DNA from: Salinimicrobium sp050750585
Lineage (GTDB): Bacteria; Bacteroidota; Bacteroidia; Flavobacteriales; Flavobacteriaceae
DNA: 64,000 bases
NCBI RefSeq assembly: GCF_050750585.1
Contig: NZ_JBOJLM010000002.1
Span: 1-64,000, forward strand
Reading direction: 5' to 3'
Every line of letters starts with the position of its first letter. The stretch's first letter is position 1. Below, one piece after another: positions 1 to 7,308 of this stretch. The position numbers and the translations under genes were made by a program. The notes under the pieces are model-generated. The model saw nothing but the letters and a program-made list of their open reading frames with translations, did not search any database and was not told where the DNA came from.

Positions 1-78
1 TAAAGGAGAATCATTAAGAAAGGGAGTTCTGAAAAACGAGTAACATTATTTTTTTATATAATTGCATGATCTTTCAAA

Positions 79-125
79 GTGGCACTGTTTGAACCGAAAT
101 AGGTGGCACGGTCACTCCGAAATAG
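79..125. repeat. IS21-like terminal repeat remnant
   Basis: Two imperfect tandem units lie side by side: GTGGCACTGTTTGAACCGAAATAG (79-102, split here as GTGGCACTGTTT plus GAACCGAAATAG) and a second unit at 103-125 starting GTGGCACGG and ending TCCGAAATAG. Multiple short tandem repeats starting GTGGC are characteristic of the termini of IS21-family elements, where they bind the IstA transposase. No istA or istB gene is in the window, so this is either a remnant or the end of an element lying to the left. Confidence 0.4.
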
Positions 126-409
126 CCAGTATTAAACAGAATTATCTTTCTGTAGGATTTAAAGCGGACTTGACTTCAAAGATGTAGATGGGAATGGAGT
201 TTGACCGCTTCCCGATTTTTCTCGGGAAAGGGCGGACAAGTGGAATGGAAATCGGAAGCTTTGGAGTTGGGTTCAAGACCTTTGTAATGAAGCGCTTTTC
301 CCGGAATGTAGCTTTTCGCGAAATGCAGGGGAATGTGCTAAATGGATAATGACTCGATTAATTCACTTCAATTAGAATTACGCCATAAATCAAATATGTC
401 TACCGAAAT
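126..409. other. Intergenic region without recognisable gene
   Basis: No convincing ORF was seen on either strand. The only structure is an imperfect hairpin at about 205-235, with core TTCCCGA pairing with TCGGGAA around a short T/C loop, of the kind often seen as dispersed palindromes in Bacteroidota. The region separates the IS21-like repeat from the 3' end of the nuclease-type gene. Confidence 0.4.
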
Positions 410-2158
410 TTATCCTTGGGATTTTAACAAACCATCTGTAACATTTCTCCATTTGTCAGGAAAATAAGGTGTATGAAAATAGAAATGTGCCAAATCTTTC
501 AGAAAAGCATATCCTGCTTTATCAGTACGATATTCATAGATAAATTCATCTTTTCTTTTCTTTATCTTTTCCTTAAACTCTTCAAAAGGCAATTCGTCTA
601 TTAAATTTTTTGTAAGTCTTGTATCCACTTGATATCCATCTCGCAGAGGTTTCGAAAATAACTGTTCTTCGAGGTCGTTTTCTTTATCCTCAATGAGGTT
701 TTCAGACACTGAATTTTTGCTGTGATGAGGAATAAAAAGTCCCAAAGTGATATCGTGTTTTTTGACGAAAATTCTCAATTGGTTATATTCTTCCTCCAAA
801 CCAAAAAGAGCAATATACTCTAATAAAACTGCCAACAAAGGCGAGGTGGAATCCGAATAATAAACTGGTTTAGTTCCTGTAACCGTATATTTAATAACAT
901 TTTGAATACTATTGTTGGCATCCGGTAGCATTCCAGATTTTTCCTTTCTATATTTTATTGTAGCAAGTATACTTTTAAGATATGCTTTCGCTGCATCAAC
1001 ATCATCTGTCTGTATAAAAAGTTCTATGGTATTGACGATGACCAATGAGTGAATATCCAGCAAAGGTCGCTTAGAAACCGAGTTGTGCTGAACAACATTG
1101 TAAACTCCAGTTCTAGCATCTAGTAAGTCGTAGTCTGGGAAACAAGCTTTCTCCATATTTATTAGAATCAACAAATAAGCCAAGTAGTCGAAAGTTCTTT
1201 GGGTATAACCCACCTGTTCAGACATACCACCATTTTCTGCGTAAAGTCCATCTTTTGTTTGTACTATGGAAAGAGTCCTATCAAAATACTGTTGCAATAC
1301 TTCATAGAAAAACAGCATTACCTGATTAAAGTGCTTGAGCACCTTTTTATTATTTTCCAGGTTATTCTTCAAAACCCAGTACCAATATCGTAATACCAAA
1401 TGAGTAAGGTAGCGTTTTGCAATGTCAAGGTTGTTATATTCTTTAGACTCCGTGTAAATTATGAATGAAATTAGTTTTAAGGATTCAAAAAGTAATTGCC
1501 ATTTTCTTGGAATTTTAGTTTTATAGCCTTTCCATTCAATCTTTTCAAATAATGAATCGATAAGTTTTATAAAGTCTCGTGAAACCCCATCGGATGTATC
1601 CAAATTAACCAAAACTCTATTGAAAAGTTTTGTGGTGGAAGAATCAGTAAGTAGGTATGCCCCGAAAAGGTTTTCAGAGAACATAGCGGTTAAACGTGCA
1701 ATATCCCAACGTTCAAAAACCGTGTTATCTACAGGTTTACTTATTTTGACCAAAAAGTTTTCGAAGGTTTTTTGCAGGCCGCCTTCAATAACCCCATTGT
1801 GCACAATTACAACTTTTAAGGGTAGTTCTTGGAATTTTGGGTACGCCGATACAAATGGCGTATAAGTTGCTTCGGTAATTGATTCCTGTATTCCATCTTT
1901 ACCGTAAAAGTTCCTCGTAGTGATATTTCTGTCCGCTCCACCCTTTAGTTCAAAATAGAATCGCTTTTTAACTTTATCTTCGTCAATCCCAACAGCCACA
2001 ATGTCTTTGCCATATTCTTGCAAACCCAAATATTCGGTCGGTTTAGACAAAATCTCAAATCCCATACTTTCCAATAAAAGAGGGAAAATACGATTTAGCT
2101 CGTCTTTCTCTGTTAAAGATTCCAGATAGTCCTTAACCACTAGTTGCTTAATATTCAT
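410..2158 (-). CDS. Protein with PD-(D/E)XK nuclease-like N-terminal domain
   Basis: I do not recognise the full-length family (582 residues). The N-terminal ~160 residues look like a restriction-endonuclease fold. GKDIVAVG (Asp52) is followed about 18 residues later by YFELKGG (Glu70-x-Lys72), the D...ExK arrangement of Mrr/PD-(D/E)XK nucleases, with Glu30 in the preceding helix. The remaining ~420 residues are predicted helical with no motif I can name. There is no signal peptide, so it is probably cytoplasmic. Its ATG overlaps the stop of the upstream 630-residue gene by four bases (ATGA), implying translational coupling and joint function. The pair sits between an IS21-like remnant and tRNA-Leu and is AT-richer than the housekeeping genes, which suggests horizontal acquisition. 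A DNA-targeting defence role is inference. Confidence 0.6.
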   Translation of the reverse strand: MNIKQLVVKDYLESLTEKDELNRIFPLLLESMGFEILSKPTEYLGLQEYGKDIVAVGIDEDKVKKRFYFELKGGADRNITTRNFYGKDGIQESITEATYTPFVSAYPKFQELPLKVVIVHNGVIEGGLQKTFENFLVKISKPVDNTVFERWDIARLTAMFSENLFGAYLLTDSSTTKLFNRVLVNLDTSDGVSRDFIKLIDSLFEKIEWKGYKTKIPRKWQLLFESLKLISFIIYTESKEYNNLDIAKRYLTHLVLRYWYWVLKNNLENNKKVLKHFNQVMLFFYEVLQQYFDRTLSIVQTKDGLYAENGGMSEQVGYTQRTFDYLAYLLILINMEKACFPDYDLLDARTGVYNVVQHNSVSKRPLLDIHSLVIVNTIELFIQTDDVDAAKAYLKSILATIKYRKEKSGMLPDANNSIQNVIKYTVTGTKPVYYSDSTSPLLAVLLEYIALFGLEEEYNQLRIFVKKHDITLGLFIPHHSKNSVSENLIEDKENDLEEQLFSKPLRDGYQVDTRLTKNLIDELPFEEFKEKIKKRKDEFIYEYRTDKAGYAFLKDLAHFYFHTPYFPDKWRNVTDGLLKSQG

Positions 2159-4047
2159 CTCTTATCGTAGGTATTTAAAATATACTCTTGCAGGTCGGGA
2201 TTTTTGAACAATCTGGCGTCAAGTATAAAACTGGATTCTACTTTCCCTAATGGCATCACTTTATCTTCAAGTTCTTGCTTCCAACTGTTGCCCCTAACTA
2301 TTATTGTACTCCTCCCCACAGCCGCAAGAATACCATTGGGATTCTCATTAATATCTTGCATCATTTTGGCTCTATTCTCGTGTTCTAGACTATAATACAA
2401 ATCCATTAAATCCCGTTCATTTTCATAGGGGTTTAGGTCATTTATAGATTTCTTTTTTGATACAATAGATTCATAATTTTTATAGGCTTCCCTTAACGGT
2501 CGTACAAATGCTTTATCTTCTTTAGATTCATCTAATAGGTTTTCTATGTCGTCCAGTAAAGACCTATGGTAGGCATCATATATCAGTTCAGAGAGTTTTA
2601 TCTGAAGAAACTTTACAACTTCCGGATAAGGCGAACGTCTTAATGGAAGAACTATTGGAAGTAATTTGTCAAAAGTATGTGGAAACAAGGTAATAGCTTC
2701 AATCGCCTTTGCCTGCTCCTGTTTTGTGTCCAATTTCAGCAAATCTATTGGAAGTGCCCCAAAACTTCCAGTCATTATAATTTCTACCGGAAGCAAACCA
2801 AACTTGTCCTCAGGCTTAAAAAGTTCAAGGATATGTTTTTCTGTTTCTTGTATATTATTACTCCAAAAATGGAAAATGGAACTTTCAAATCGGTTGATGG
2901 AACCTCTTTGCCATCCAGCTAGGTAAAACATTTTCATTAGGTGAAATAAATGCTCGGGATGCTCATAGTTATAGAAAAAGCTTTCTATAACGGAAATATC
3001 CTGCGTATTTTCAAAATAAATGTGGAGCAATTTGTATTTCTCAGCCTCAAAAGACTTAAGATTATAGATTATTCTGTGAAAGGCAATTTTAACAAGTTCC
3101 TTATTTTCTTTTTGAAGATAGGTGGTAATTAAATTAAAACAACCCTTCCGCAGTTCTTCACTTACTTTTGGATTGTCGATTAAACCGCAAATAACTTGAG
3201 TTTTACTACCAATAGATTCTGGTAAATAATCATTATGGACTAATTCGAATATCGAATTATTTTGCTCGTCTGAAAGGTTTTGTAACGAATTTAAAACGTG
3301 ATAGCCCTGTTGCGGATGCTTGTTTTGTAGCTCAAATGCCTTTTCAAATACCCCTTCAAATCCATTATTGTGAAGTCCTATTAAAAGGCTAGCTATGAAA
3401 AATGTATCATTGGGTTGTTCTGACCTGATGGCAATAGAATAAATATTTTTTGCTAAATCAAAATTGTTGAACGGTAGCTTACGGGCAAATTCATCCACGT
3501 AATATCGGTCGTCAAAAGCAAGTGTTCGCTGACATATCTCCCAAATATCTTTTGCTGAATATTTTGAATATGGAAGGAATCTATAAAGGTGCTGTTCAAA
3601 TAAGAAGAGTTCCTTCTCTCTTTCTCCTTTAGGCTTCAATTTGTCTAAAAAATATCCTTTGACATCAAATCCATCTGAATGCAGTCTATGTAAAATATAA
3701 CCTTGTAATCCCTTAATCAAACTGCCGTAACCATTGATTACATTTTTGGCAATTCCATTTTCCTCTTTTAATTTTTCCTGAAAATCTTCTACAAAACCAA
3801 AAGCTCCCACAATATTCTTAGGCATTTCTCTTTCAAGTTTAACTTCAGCTTCTTTAAGTAGGGCTTCGTTAAATTCAATAGAATTTGGGTTGAGCTTAAT
3901 AAATTCAGGATTTGATTCCATTTGTAGGACGATTTCTTTTTTCAACAGTAGGCCACAATTAGCTGTTTCCACTTTAGGAAATTCTATTTTTTTTGTGTTT
4001 ATACACTTTTGGATTAAAGTGTTAATCTGTCTATCAATCTTGACCAT
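2155..4047 (-). CDS. Large helical protein, partner of the nuclease-type protein
   Basis: No family is recognised (630 residues). The protein is rich in Leu, Glu, Lys, Phe and Asn and appears almost entirely helical. Stretches between about residues 170 and 480 resemble irregular HEAT/TPR-like helical repeats. I see no Walker A, methyltransferase, helicase or protease motif, no membrane segment and no signal peptide. It is the first gene of a two-gene reverse-strand operon, and its stop overlaps the start of the PD-(D/E)XK-type gene by four bases, so the two are probably made in a fixed ratio and may form a complex. Reasonable guesses are a scaffold or sensor subunit for the nuclease. Alternatives such as a regulator cannot be excluded from sequence alone. 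Confidence 0.55.
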   Translation of the reverse strand: MVKIDRQINTLIQKCINTKKIEFPKVETANCGLLLKKEIVLQMESNPEFIKLNPNSIEFNEALLKEAEVKLEREMPKNIVGAFGFVEDFQEKLKEENGIAKNVINGYGSLIKGLQGYILHRLHSDGFDVKGYFLDKLKPKGEREKELFLFEQHLYRFLPYSKYSAKDIWEICQRTLAFDDRYYVDEFARKLPFNNFDLAKNIYSIAIRSEQPNDTFFIASLLIGLHNNGFEGVFEKAFELQNKHPQQGYHVLNSLQNLSDEQNNSIFELVHNDYLPESIGSKTQVICGLIDNPKVSEELRKGCFNLITTYLQKENKELVKIAFHRIIYNLKSFEAEKYKLLHIYFENTQDISVIESFFYNYEHPEHLFHLMKMFYLAGWQRGSINRFESSIFHFWSNNIQETEKHILELFKPEDKFGLLPVEIIMTGSFGALPIDLLKLDTKQEQAKAIEAITLFPHTFDKLLPIVLPLRRSPYPEVVKFLQIKLSELIYDAYHRSLLDDIENLLDESKEDKAFVRPLREAYKNYESIVSKKKSINDLNPYENERDLMDLYYSLEHENRAKMMQDINENPNGILAAVGRSTIIVRGNSWKQELEDKVMPLGKVESSFILDARLFKNPDLQEYILNTYDKR

Positions 4048-4178
4048 CGGATTAAATGTTTACTTAAAAAAGTTCAATCATCTCAAACTCTGAATATAAG
4101 CCCGTAAAAGTTGATTTTCATTTTAGCTTAATGATACCAAATGAAATCATTTTTAATGAGTTCATTAAATATACTTAA

Positions 4179-4200
4179 ATGTTGTACCTATGTTGTACCT
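4179..4200. repeat. Tandem 11-bp direct repeat next to tRNA-Leu
   Basis: The 11-mer ATGTTGTACCT occurs twice head to tail with no spacer. It lies about 45 bases from the 3' end of tRNA-Leu, between the tRNA and the accessory operon. Short direct repeats in this position are often integrase arm sites or remains of an integrase promoter in tRNA-targeting islands. No integrase gene is present, so this reading is only a suggestion. Confidence 0.35.
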
Positions 4201-4206
4201 GAGCAT

Positions 4207-4234
4207 AAAAAAAGCCGAGATTTTCATCTCAGCT
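4207..4234 (-). terminator. Rho-independent terminator of tRNA-Leu
   Basis: On the reverse strand, AGCTGAGAT-GAAA-ATCTCGGCT forms a 9-bp stem (one G-T pair) with a GNRA-like loop, followed by a run of seven T. It lies directly downstream of the tRNA-Leu 3' end. Confidence 0.8.
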
Positions 4235-4242
4235 CTTTTTCG

Positions 4243-4325
4243 TACCGAAGGCGGGAATCGAACCCGCACGCCTTATCAGCAATGGATTTTGAATCCATCG
4301 TGTCTACCAATTCCACCACTTCGGC
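4243..4325 (-). tRNA. tRNA-Leu (anticodon CAA)
   Basis: The reverse strand folds as a complete class II tRNA. Acceptor strand GCCGAAG pairs with CTTCGGT (a G-U at 1-72), followed by discriminator A. The D-loop contains GGTAGA. The anticodon stem ATGGA/TCCAT encloses the loop TTCAAAA, giving anticodon CAA. The variable arm and the T-arm (GCGGG-TTCGATT-CCCGC) are intact, and CCA is not encoded. The 3' end faces the accessory operon at 410-4047, the usual side for tRNA-targeted integration. Upstream lie two 5' halves of a second, different tRNA-Leu sequence and a GIY-YIG gene. Confidence 0.95.
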
Positions 4326-4350
4326 CTAACATTTTACGCTCTTTTAAGTT

Positions 4351-4393
4351 TGGATTTTGAATCCAGCGCGTCTACCAATTCCGCCACCAAGGC
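4351..4393 (-). pseudogene. tRNA-Leu 5' half (fragment B)
   Basis: The reverse strand reads the 5' half of a tRNA-Leu: acceptor GCCTTGG, D-arm with GGTAGACGCG, stem CTGGA, loop TTCAAAA (CAA anticodon) and TCCA of the 3' anticodon stem. Similarity then stops abruptly, with no variable arm, T-arm or acceptor 3' strand. It differs from the intact tRNA downstream (GCCTTGG against GCCGAAG), so it comes from another tRNA-Leu gene. It sits just after the stop codon of the GIY-YIG gene. Confidence 0.8.
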
Positions 4394-4415
4394 TTCATTT
4401 TAATTTATATTACTT

Positions 4416-4649
4416 CTAAAGTTTCCTTAGCTTTTCTTTTCCTATGCCAGATTTCCAGTACTTTTCCCGAATTCTGGCCTCTGTTCGAGAACTGCAAATT
4501 TCGGAAAAAATTAGCTTAAATGGTCTAAATTTTCTCGTTGTCCTTTCTTTTCCAGAATTATGTTGTTCAAATCTTCTGTTTAAATCTGAAGTCAAACTTA
4601 CATAAATATAATTCTCTTTAAGACTAGAGAGAGCATAAACATAAAACAT
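4416..4649 (-). CDS. Small GIY-YIG nuclease family protein
   Basis: 77 residues, nearly all a single GIY-YIG domain of the small stand-alone type common in Bacteroidota. YVYALSS (residues 3-9) is the GIY strand. YIYVSLT (14-20) is the YIG strand. Further landmarks are Arg25/26, His30-Asn31-Ser-Gly, PFKLI (43-47), Glu62 in the REKY motif (the usual metal-binding Glu) and the KSGIGKE tail. In relatives I know the second motif is YIYVGLT; here the Gly is Ser18 (AGT), a one-base change at a conserved position, and the C-terminus is short, so activity may be lost. It begins immediately after one tRNA-Leu 5' half and ends just before a second, suggesting it moved as a unit associated with the tRNA anticodon arm. 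Confidence 0.75.
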   Translation of the reverse strand: MFYVYALSSLKENYIYVSLTSDLNRRFEQHNSGKERTTRKFRPFKLIFSEICSSRTEARIREKYWKSGIGKEKLRKL

Positions 4650-4661
4650 TTAAAGAACTTT

Positions 4662-4713
4662 TCCAGCGCGCCTGCCTGCCGGCAGGCAGGTCTACCAATT
4701 CCGCCACCAAGGC
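4662..4713 (-). pseudogene. tRNA-Leu 5' half (fragment A) with inserted palindrome
   Basis: The reverse strand reads GCCTTGGTGGCGGAATTGG then TAGA, a 20-bp palindrome, and CGCGCTGGA. Apart from the palindrome this matches fragment B. Similarity ends exactly at the end of the 5' anticodon stem (TGGA), and the GIY-YIG start codon follows about 15 bases later. A -7 promoter box lies just upstream, so this was probably the original, promoter-bearing end of the gene. Confidence 0.75.
4671..4690. repeat. 20-bp perfect palindrome inside tRNA fragment A
   Basis: CCTGCCTGCCGGCAGGCAGG is a perfect palindrome that splits the D-loop of fragment A between TAGA and CGCG; fragment B has the same sequence without it. 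Related copies lie at 19029-19050 (one substitution) and 28659-28676 (shortened). It behaves like a dispersed REP-type element. Confidence 0.8.
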
Positions 4714-4723
4714 AAACGGGAGG

Positions 4724-4731
4724 CAAAAGTA
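4724..4731 (-). promoter_or_regulatory. Bacteroidota -7 box upstream of tRNA-Leu fragment A
   Basis: TACTTTTG on the reverse strand matches TANNTTTG and lies 10 bases before the tRNA fragment. A transcript from here would run through fragment A, the GIY-YIG gene, fragment B and the intact tRNA-Leu. The rest of the gap up to 4987 shows only an AAAATGCCATTTT palindrome at about 4829 and no gene. Confidence 0.45.
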
Positions 4732-4987
4732 ATAATTTTTGGTTTAAGTAAATAGATTTCTGGTAAAAAAGTTGCAGGCAAAAAACTGTATTGGTGAAAA
4801 TTGAACAGCCAGGTACTCTAAAATGCCATTTTGAGAGCAGGTTTTTTAGTTTTTCAGAAAGAATTCGCGAGAACAACCGCGAAAATATGCTCTTAAAATT
4901 GTGACCAAGGAATTTTTTTTGAAAATAATACGCAACCTTTTAGAAAATGAAGGTCATAAGGGTAAATAACAATTAAAAACACAAAAC

Positions 4988-5446
4988 ATGAAAAAATTTC
5001 TTTTCTTATTCATTGCAGCTTTATCGTTAACCGCTTGTGAAATTGATGACGACGGTCCCGGAACTGTACAGGTTATTGCTGAAGTAGTTGACACCACGCT
5101 TCCCGAGTCTTTTGAAGAAGGCAAACTCTATGATTTCAAGATAACCTATCTACTTCCAGATGCCTGCCATACAGGAATTGGTGTTCAGGCAATGAGAGAA
5201 GGGAGCGGAGAAGTTGAAAGAAGGAAAATTTACGTGGCAGGTGTGGCCTCGCGCCCTGCAAATCAAACTACCTGTAACCTCGAAGATGATGATCTTGAAG
5301 TAGAAGGTTCCTTTTCCATGAGAATTGAAGGTGATGAACCTTATACTTTTTATCTTTGGACAGGGGTTGATGTAGACGGTAAAAGCGTATATAATGAGGT
5401 AGTTGTGCCTGTTGGCGAAGAAGAGCCTACCACTCCCGAGGAATAA
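4988..5446 (+). CDS. Putative lipoprotein upstream of ECF sigma factor
   Basis: 152 residues with a lipoprotein signal peptide: the N-terminus MKKFLFLFIAALSLTAC has lipobox LTAC and cleavage before Cys17. The mature part starts with an acidic linker (EIDDDGPG). It is probably a small beta-sandwich with two further Cys residues (around 57 and 98) that might form a disulfide, and ends in a Glu/Pro-rich tail. No family is recognised. It ends about 30 bases before the sigma factor and points the same way, so it may be co-transcribed with the sigma/membrane pair. Envelope location is well supported; function is unknown. Confidence 0.7.
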   Translation: MKKFLFLFIAALSLTACEIDDDGPGTVQVIAEVVDTTLPESFEEGKLYDFKITYLLPDACHTGIGVQAMREGSGEVERRKIYVAGVASRPANQTTCNLEDDDLEVEGSFSMRIEGDEPYTFYLWTGVDVDGKSVYNEVVVPVGEEEPTTPEE

Positions 5447-5479
5447 ATTTGAGCATTAAAGAACCAACATAAATCTCCT

Positions 5480-6022
5480 GTGGGTCTAAAGGAACTAGTT
5501 CGGCTTTGTAAACAACAGGATAGAAAGGCGCAGGAGGAGCTTTACCGTACTTACTCGGAACAGCTCTTCGTGCTCTGCCTTAAATATTCCGGGAATTACG
5601 AGCAGGCAAAAGACCTGCTGCAGGATAGCTTTGTGAAAATTTTCCAGAAAATCGACCAGTTTAGTGGGAGGGGCAGTTTTGAAGGCTGGATGACGCGACT
5701 GGTCATTAACACTGCCATCAAAAAGAGCAAAAAAAACGGGGTGCATCTAAGTATAACGGGTGAAATTTCTGAAGAAGTTGAAGAAGAACTTGATGACCAA
5801 AACCTGTCACTGGATTTCCTGATCAAAATAATCCAGGAACTGCCCGAAGCATACCGGCTTGTCTTTAACCTTTACGTCATGGAAGAACATTCTCACAAGG
5901 AGATCGCTAAAATGTTGGGGATTTCTGAAGGAACTTCAAAATCGAACCTTGCGCGTGCCCGCTACAAATTGAGAGAGAGTATTAAGCGCCACAATCGAAT
6001 GAACTTCCTTAAATCAATATGA
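5480..6022 (+). CDS. ECF-type RNA polymerase sigma factor
   Basis: 180 residues, the normal length for a sigma-70 group 4 factor. Region 2 covers about residues 20-95 (AKDLLQDSFVKIFQ, then FEGWMTRLVINTAI). Region 4 covers about 115-170 (LPEAYRLVFNLYVMEEHSHK, then EIAKMLGISEGTSKSNLARA), a typical helix-turn-helix for -35 binding. The start is a GTG, with no in-frame ATG upstream before a stop. Its last codon overlaps the next gene by four bases (ATGA), the common Bacteroidota arrangement of an ECF sigma factor with its membrane-anchored partner. The regulon is unknown; the coupled beta-barrel partner suggests an envelope signal. Confidence 0.9.
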   Translation: MGLKELVRLCKQQDRKAQEELYRTYSEQLFVLCLKYSGNYEQAKDLLQDSFVKIFQKIDQFSGRGSFEGWMTRLVINTAIKKSKKNGVHLSITGEISEEVEEELDDQNLSLDFLIKIIQELPEAYRLVFNLYVMEEHSHKEIAKMLGISEGTSKSNLARARYKLRESIKRHNRMNFLKSI

Positions 6023-7281
6023 AAATGGAAAAGGACATCGACAAAATTTACCGGCGTCGCTTTGAGGGGGCAAAAATGCCTCCGCCCGAAGATTCTTGGG
6101 AAAATATTCTATCACAGCTCCCGCCAAAAAAGGCAAAAAGAAGGCTGGTTCCCATTTGGGTGCAGCTTGGCGGAGTGGCAGCGGCGGTAGCACTCCTTTT
6201 GACCCTTTATTCGAAAAGTTCCTTTTTTACTGAAGAAGAAAAAAGCGTGCAGGTTGTTTTTGAATCCGGGAAATTCAATTTTGAACCTGAAGATGCTTCA
6301 GTAACATTTCAGGAGGTCATGAAGGAATCTCAAATCCTTTTGCAGGCCTTGATCTTACAGCATGAGCTTCAGGATAAACAGAAGAATATTGCTGAAATAA
6401 ATTCTGAAGTTAAAGCTGAAATAAAAAAAGAAGCTTCAGGAAAAAACGCAATTCCTGGTCCGCAGTTACGGAAGATGGAAAAGGCTGAAATTGTTGAAAG
6501 AACCGGTAGTGAAGAAAGTTCTGATGATAATATTTCCGAAGAAATTTCAGGCTCTGGTACATCTGAAGAATTAGCTTCGGCGCTGGCTTTAGCTCAAAAA
6601 GAAGAACCTGCTGCACCTCCCAAAAGTGAAGATTTTCAGCAGAAATTTAAGCTGAGCACGAGGATAGCACCTGTATATTTCAACAACTTTGGGAATGGCA
6701 ATGTGGTGAACAAAGGCTTTTCAGAAAAAGAGGCCTCGGGGGAAGTTACCTTTTCTTACGGGGTAAGTGTGGCTTATGCGGTCACCAAAAATATCAACCT
6801 AAGGGGCGGAATCAATAAGGTGAACCTTGAATACAATACCCGGCAGGTTTCTTTTAATGAGGTAGCAGGAATTTCTTCTTATGGCATGAAAATGATGAAT
6901 GCCACAACGCTTGCTTCGCCATCAGACGGAACGCTGCAGCAAAAAATGGGCTTTTTGGAGGTTCCCCTGGAGCTTGAATATCTTTTGGTAGATAAGGATT
7001 TTTCGCTAGGCATTATTGGCGGTGGAAGTGTGCTTTTTCTTGAAGAAAATGACCTTTCATTAGCACTTCCGGGTGAAGAAGCCGATCTTGGAGGGGCAAA
7101 CCGAATGAATAAACTCAGCTACACCACAAATATTGGCCTGGGCTTGGGATATAACCTGTCTAAGCAGCTTCAACTGAGCGTAGAGCCCGTAGTTAAATTT
7201 CAAATGAACACTTTTAAAGACAGTGGCGGGCAAAAACCTTACTTTTTAGGATTGTATGCTGGTTTCAGTTATAGATTCTAA
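6019..7281 (+). CDS. Membrane-anchored protein with C-terminal outer-membrane-type beta-barrel domain
   Basis: 420 residues. An N-terminal cytoplasmic segment (about 1-45, motif PPEDSWENILSQLP) is followed by one transmembrane helix (about 47-63, QLGGVAAAVALLLTLY). Then comes a long Glu/Lys/Ser-rich linker (about 70-205) and a beta-rich C-terminal domain (about 215-420) ending GLYAGFSYRF, like small PorT/OmpA-type barrels. It is translationally coupled to the ECF sigma factor, so the N-terminal part may be an anti-sigma element. A single chain combining an inner-membrane helix with a barrel-like domain is odd topologically but recurrent in this phylum. Sigma-factor control is inference from context. 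Confidence 0.75.
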   Translation: MKMEKDIDKIYRRRFEGAKMPPPEDSWENILSQLPPKKAKRRLVPIWVQLGGVAAAVALLLTLYSKSSFFTEEEKSVQVVFESGKFNFEPEDASVTFQEVMKESQILLQALILQHELQDKQKNIAEINSEVKAEIKKEASGKNAIPGPQLRKMEKAEIVERTGSEESSDDNISEEISGSGTSEELASALALAQKEEPAAPPKSEDFQQKFKLSTRIAPVYFNNFGNGNVVNKGFSEKEASGEVTFSYGVSVAYAVTKNINLRGGINKVNLEYNTRQVSFNEVAGISSYGMKMMNATTLASPSDGTLQQKMGFLEVPLELEYLLVDKDFSLGIIGGGSVLFLEENDLSLALPGEEADLGGANRMNKLSYTTNIGLGLGYNLSKQLQLSVEPVVKFQMNTFKDSGGQKPYFLGLYAGFSYRF

Positions 7282-7308
7282 TCGGTCCTTAATAGTTGTC
7301 TGCTCAAA

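Noticed and set aside
4598..4876. 92-residue reverse-strand open frame across tRNA fragment A
   Set aside because: It runs through the tRNA fragment and palindrome, has Cys/Leu-rich non-protein-like composition, and overlaps the start of the GIY-YIG gene in another frame.
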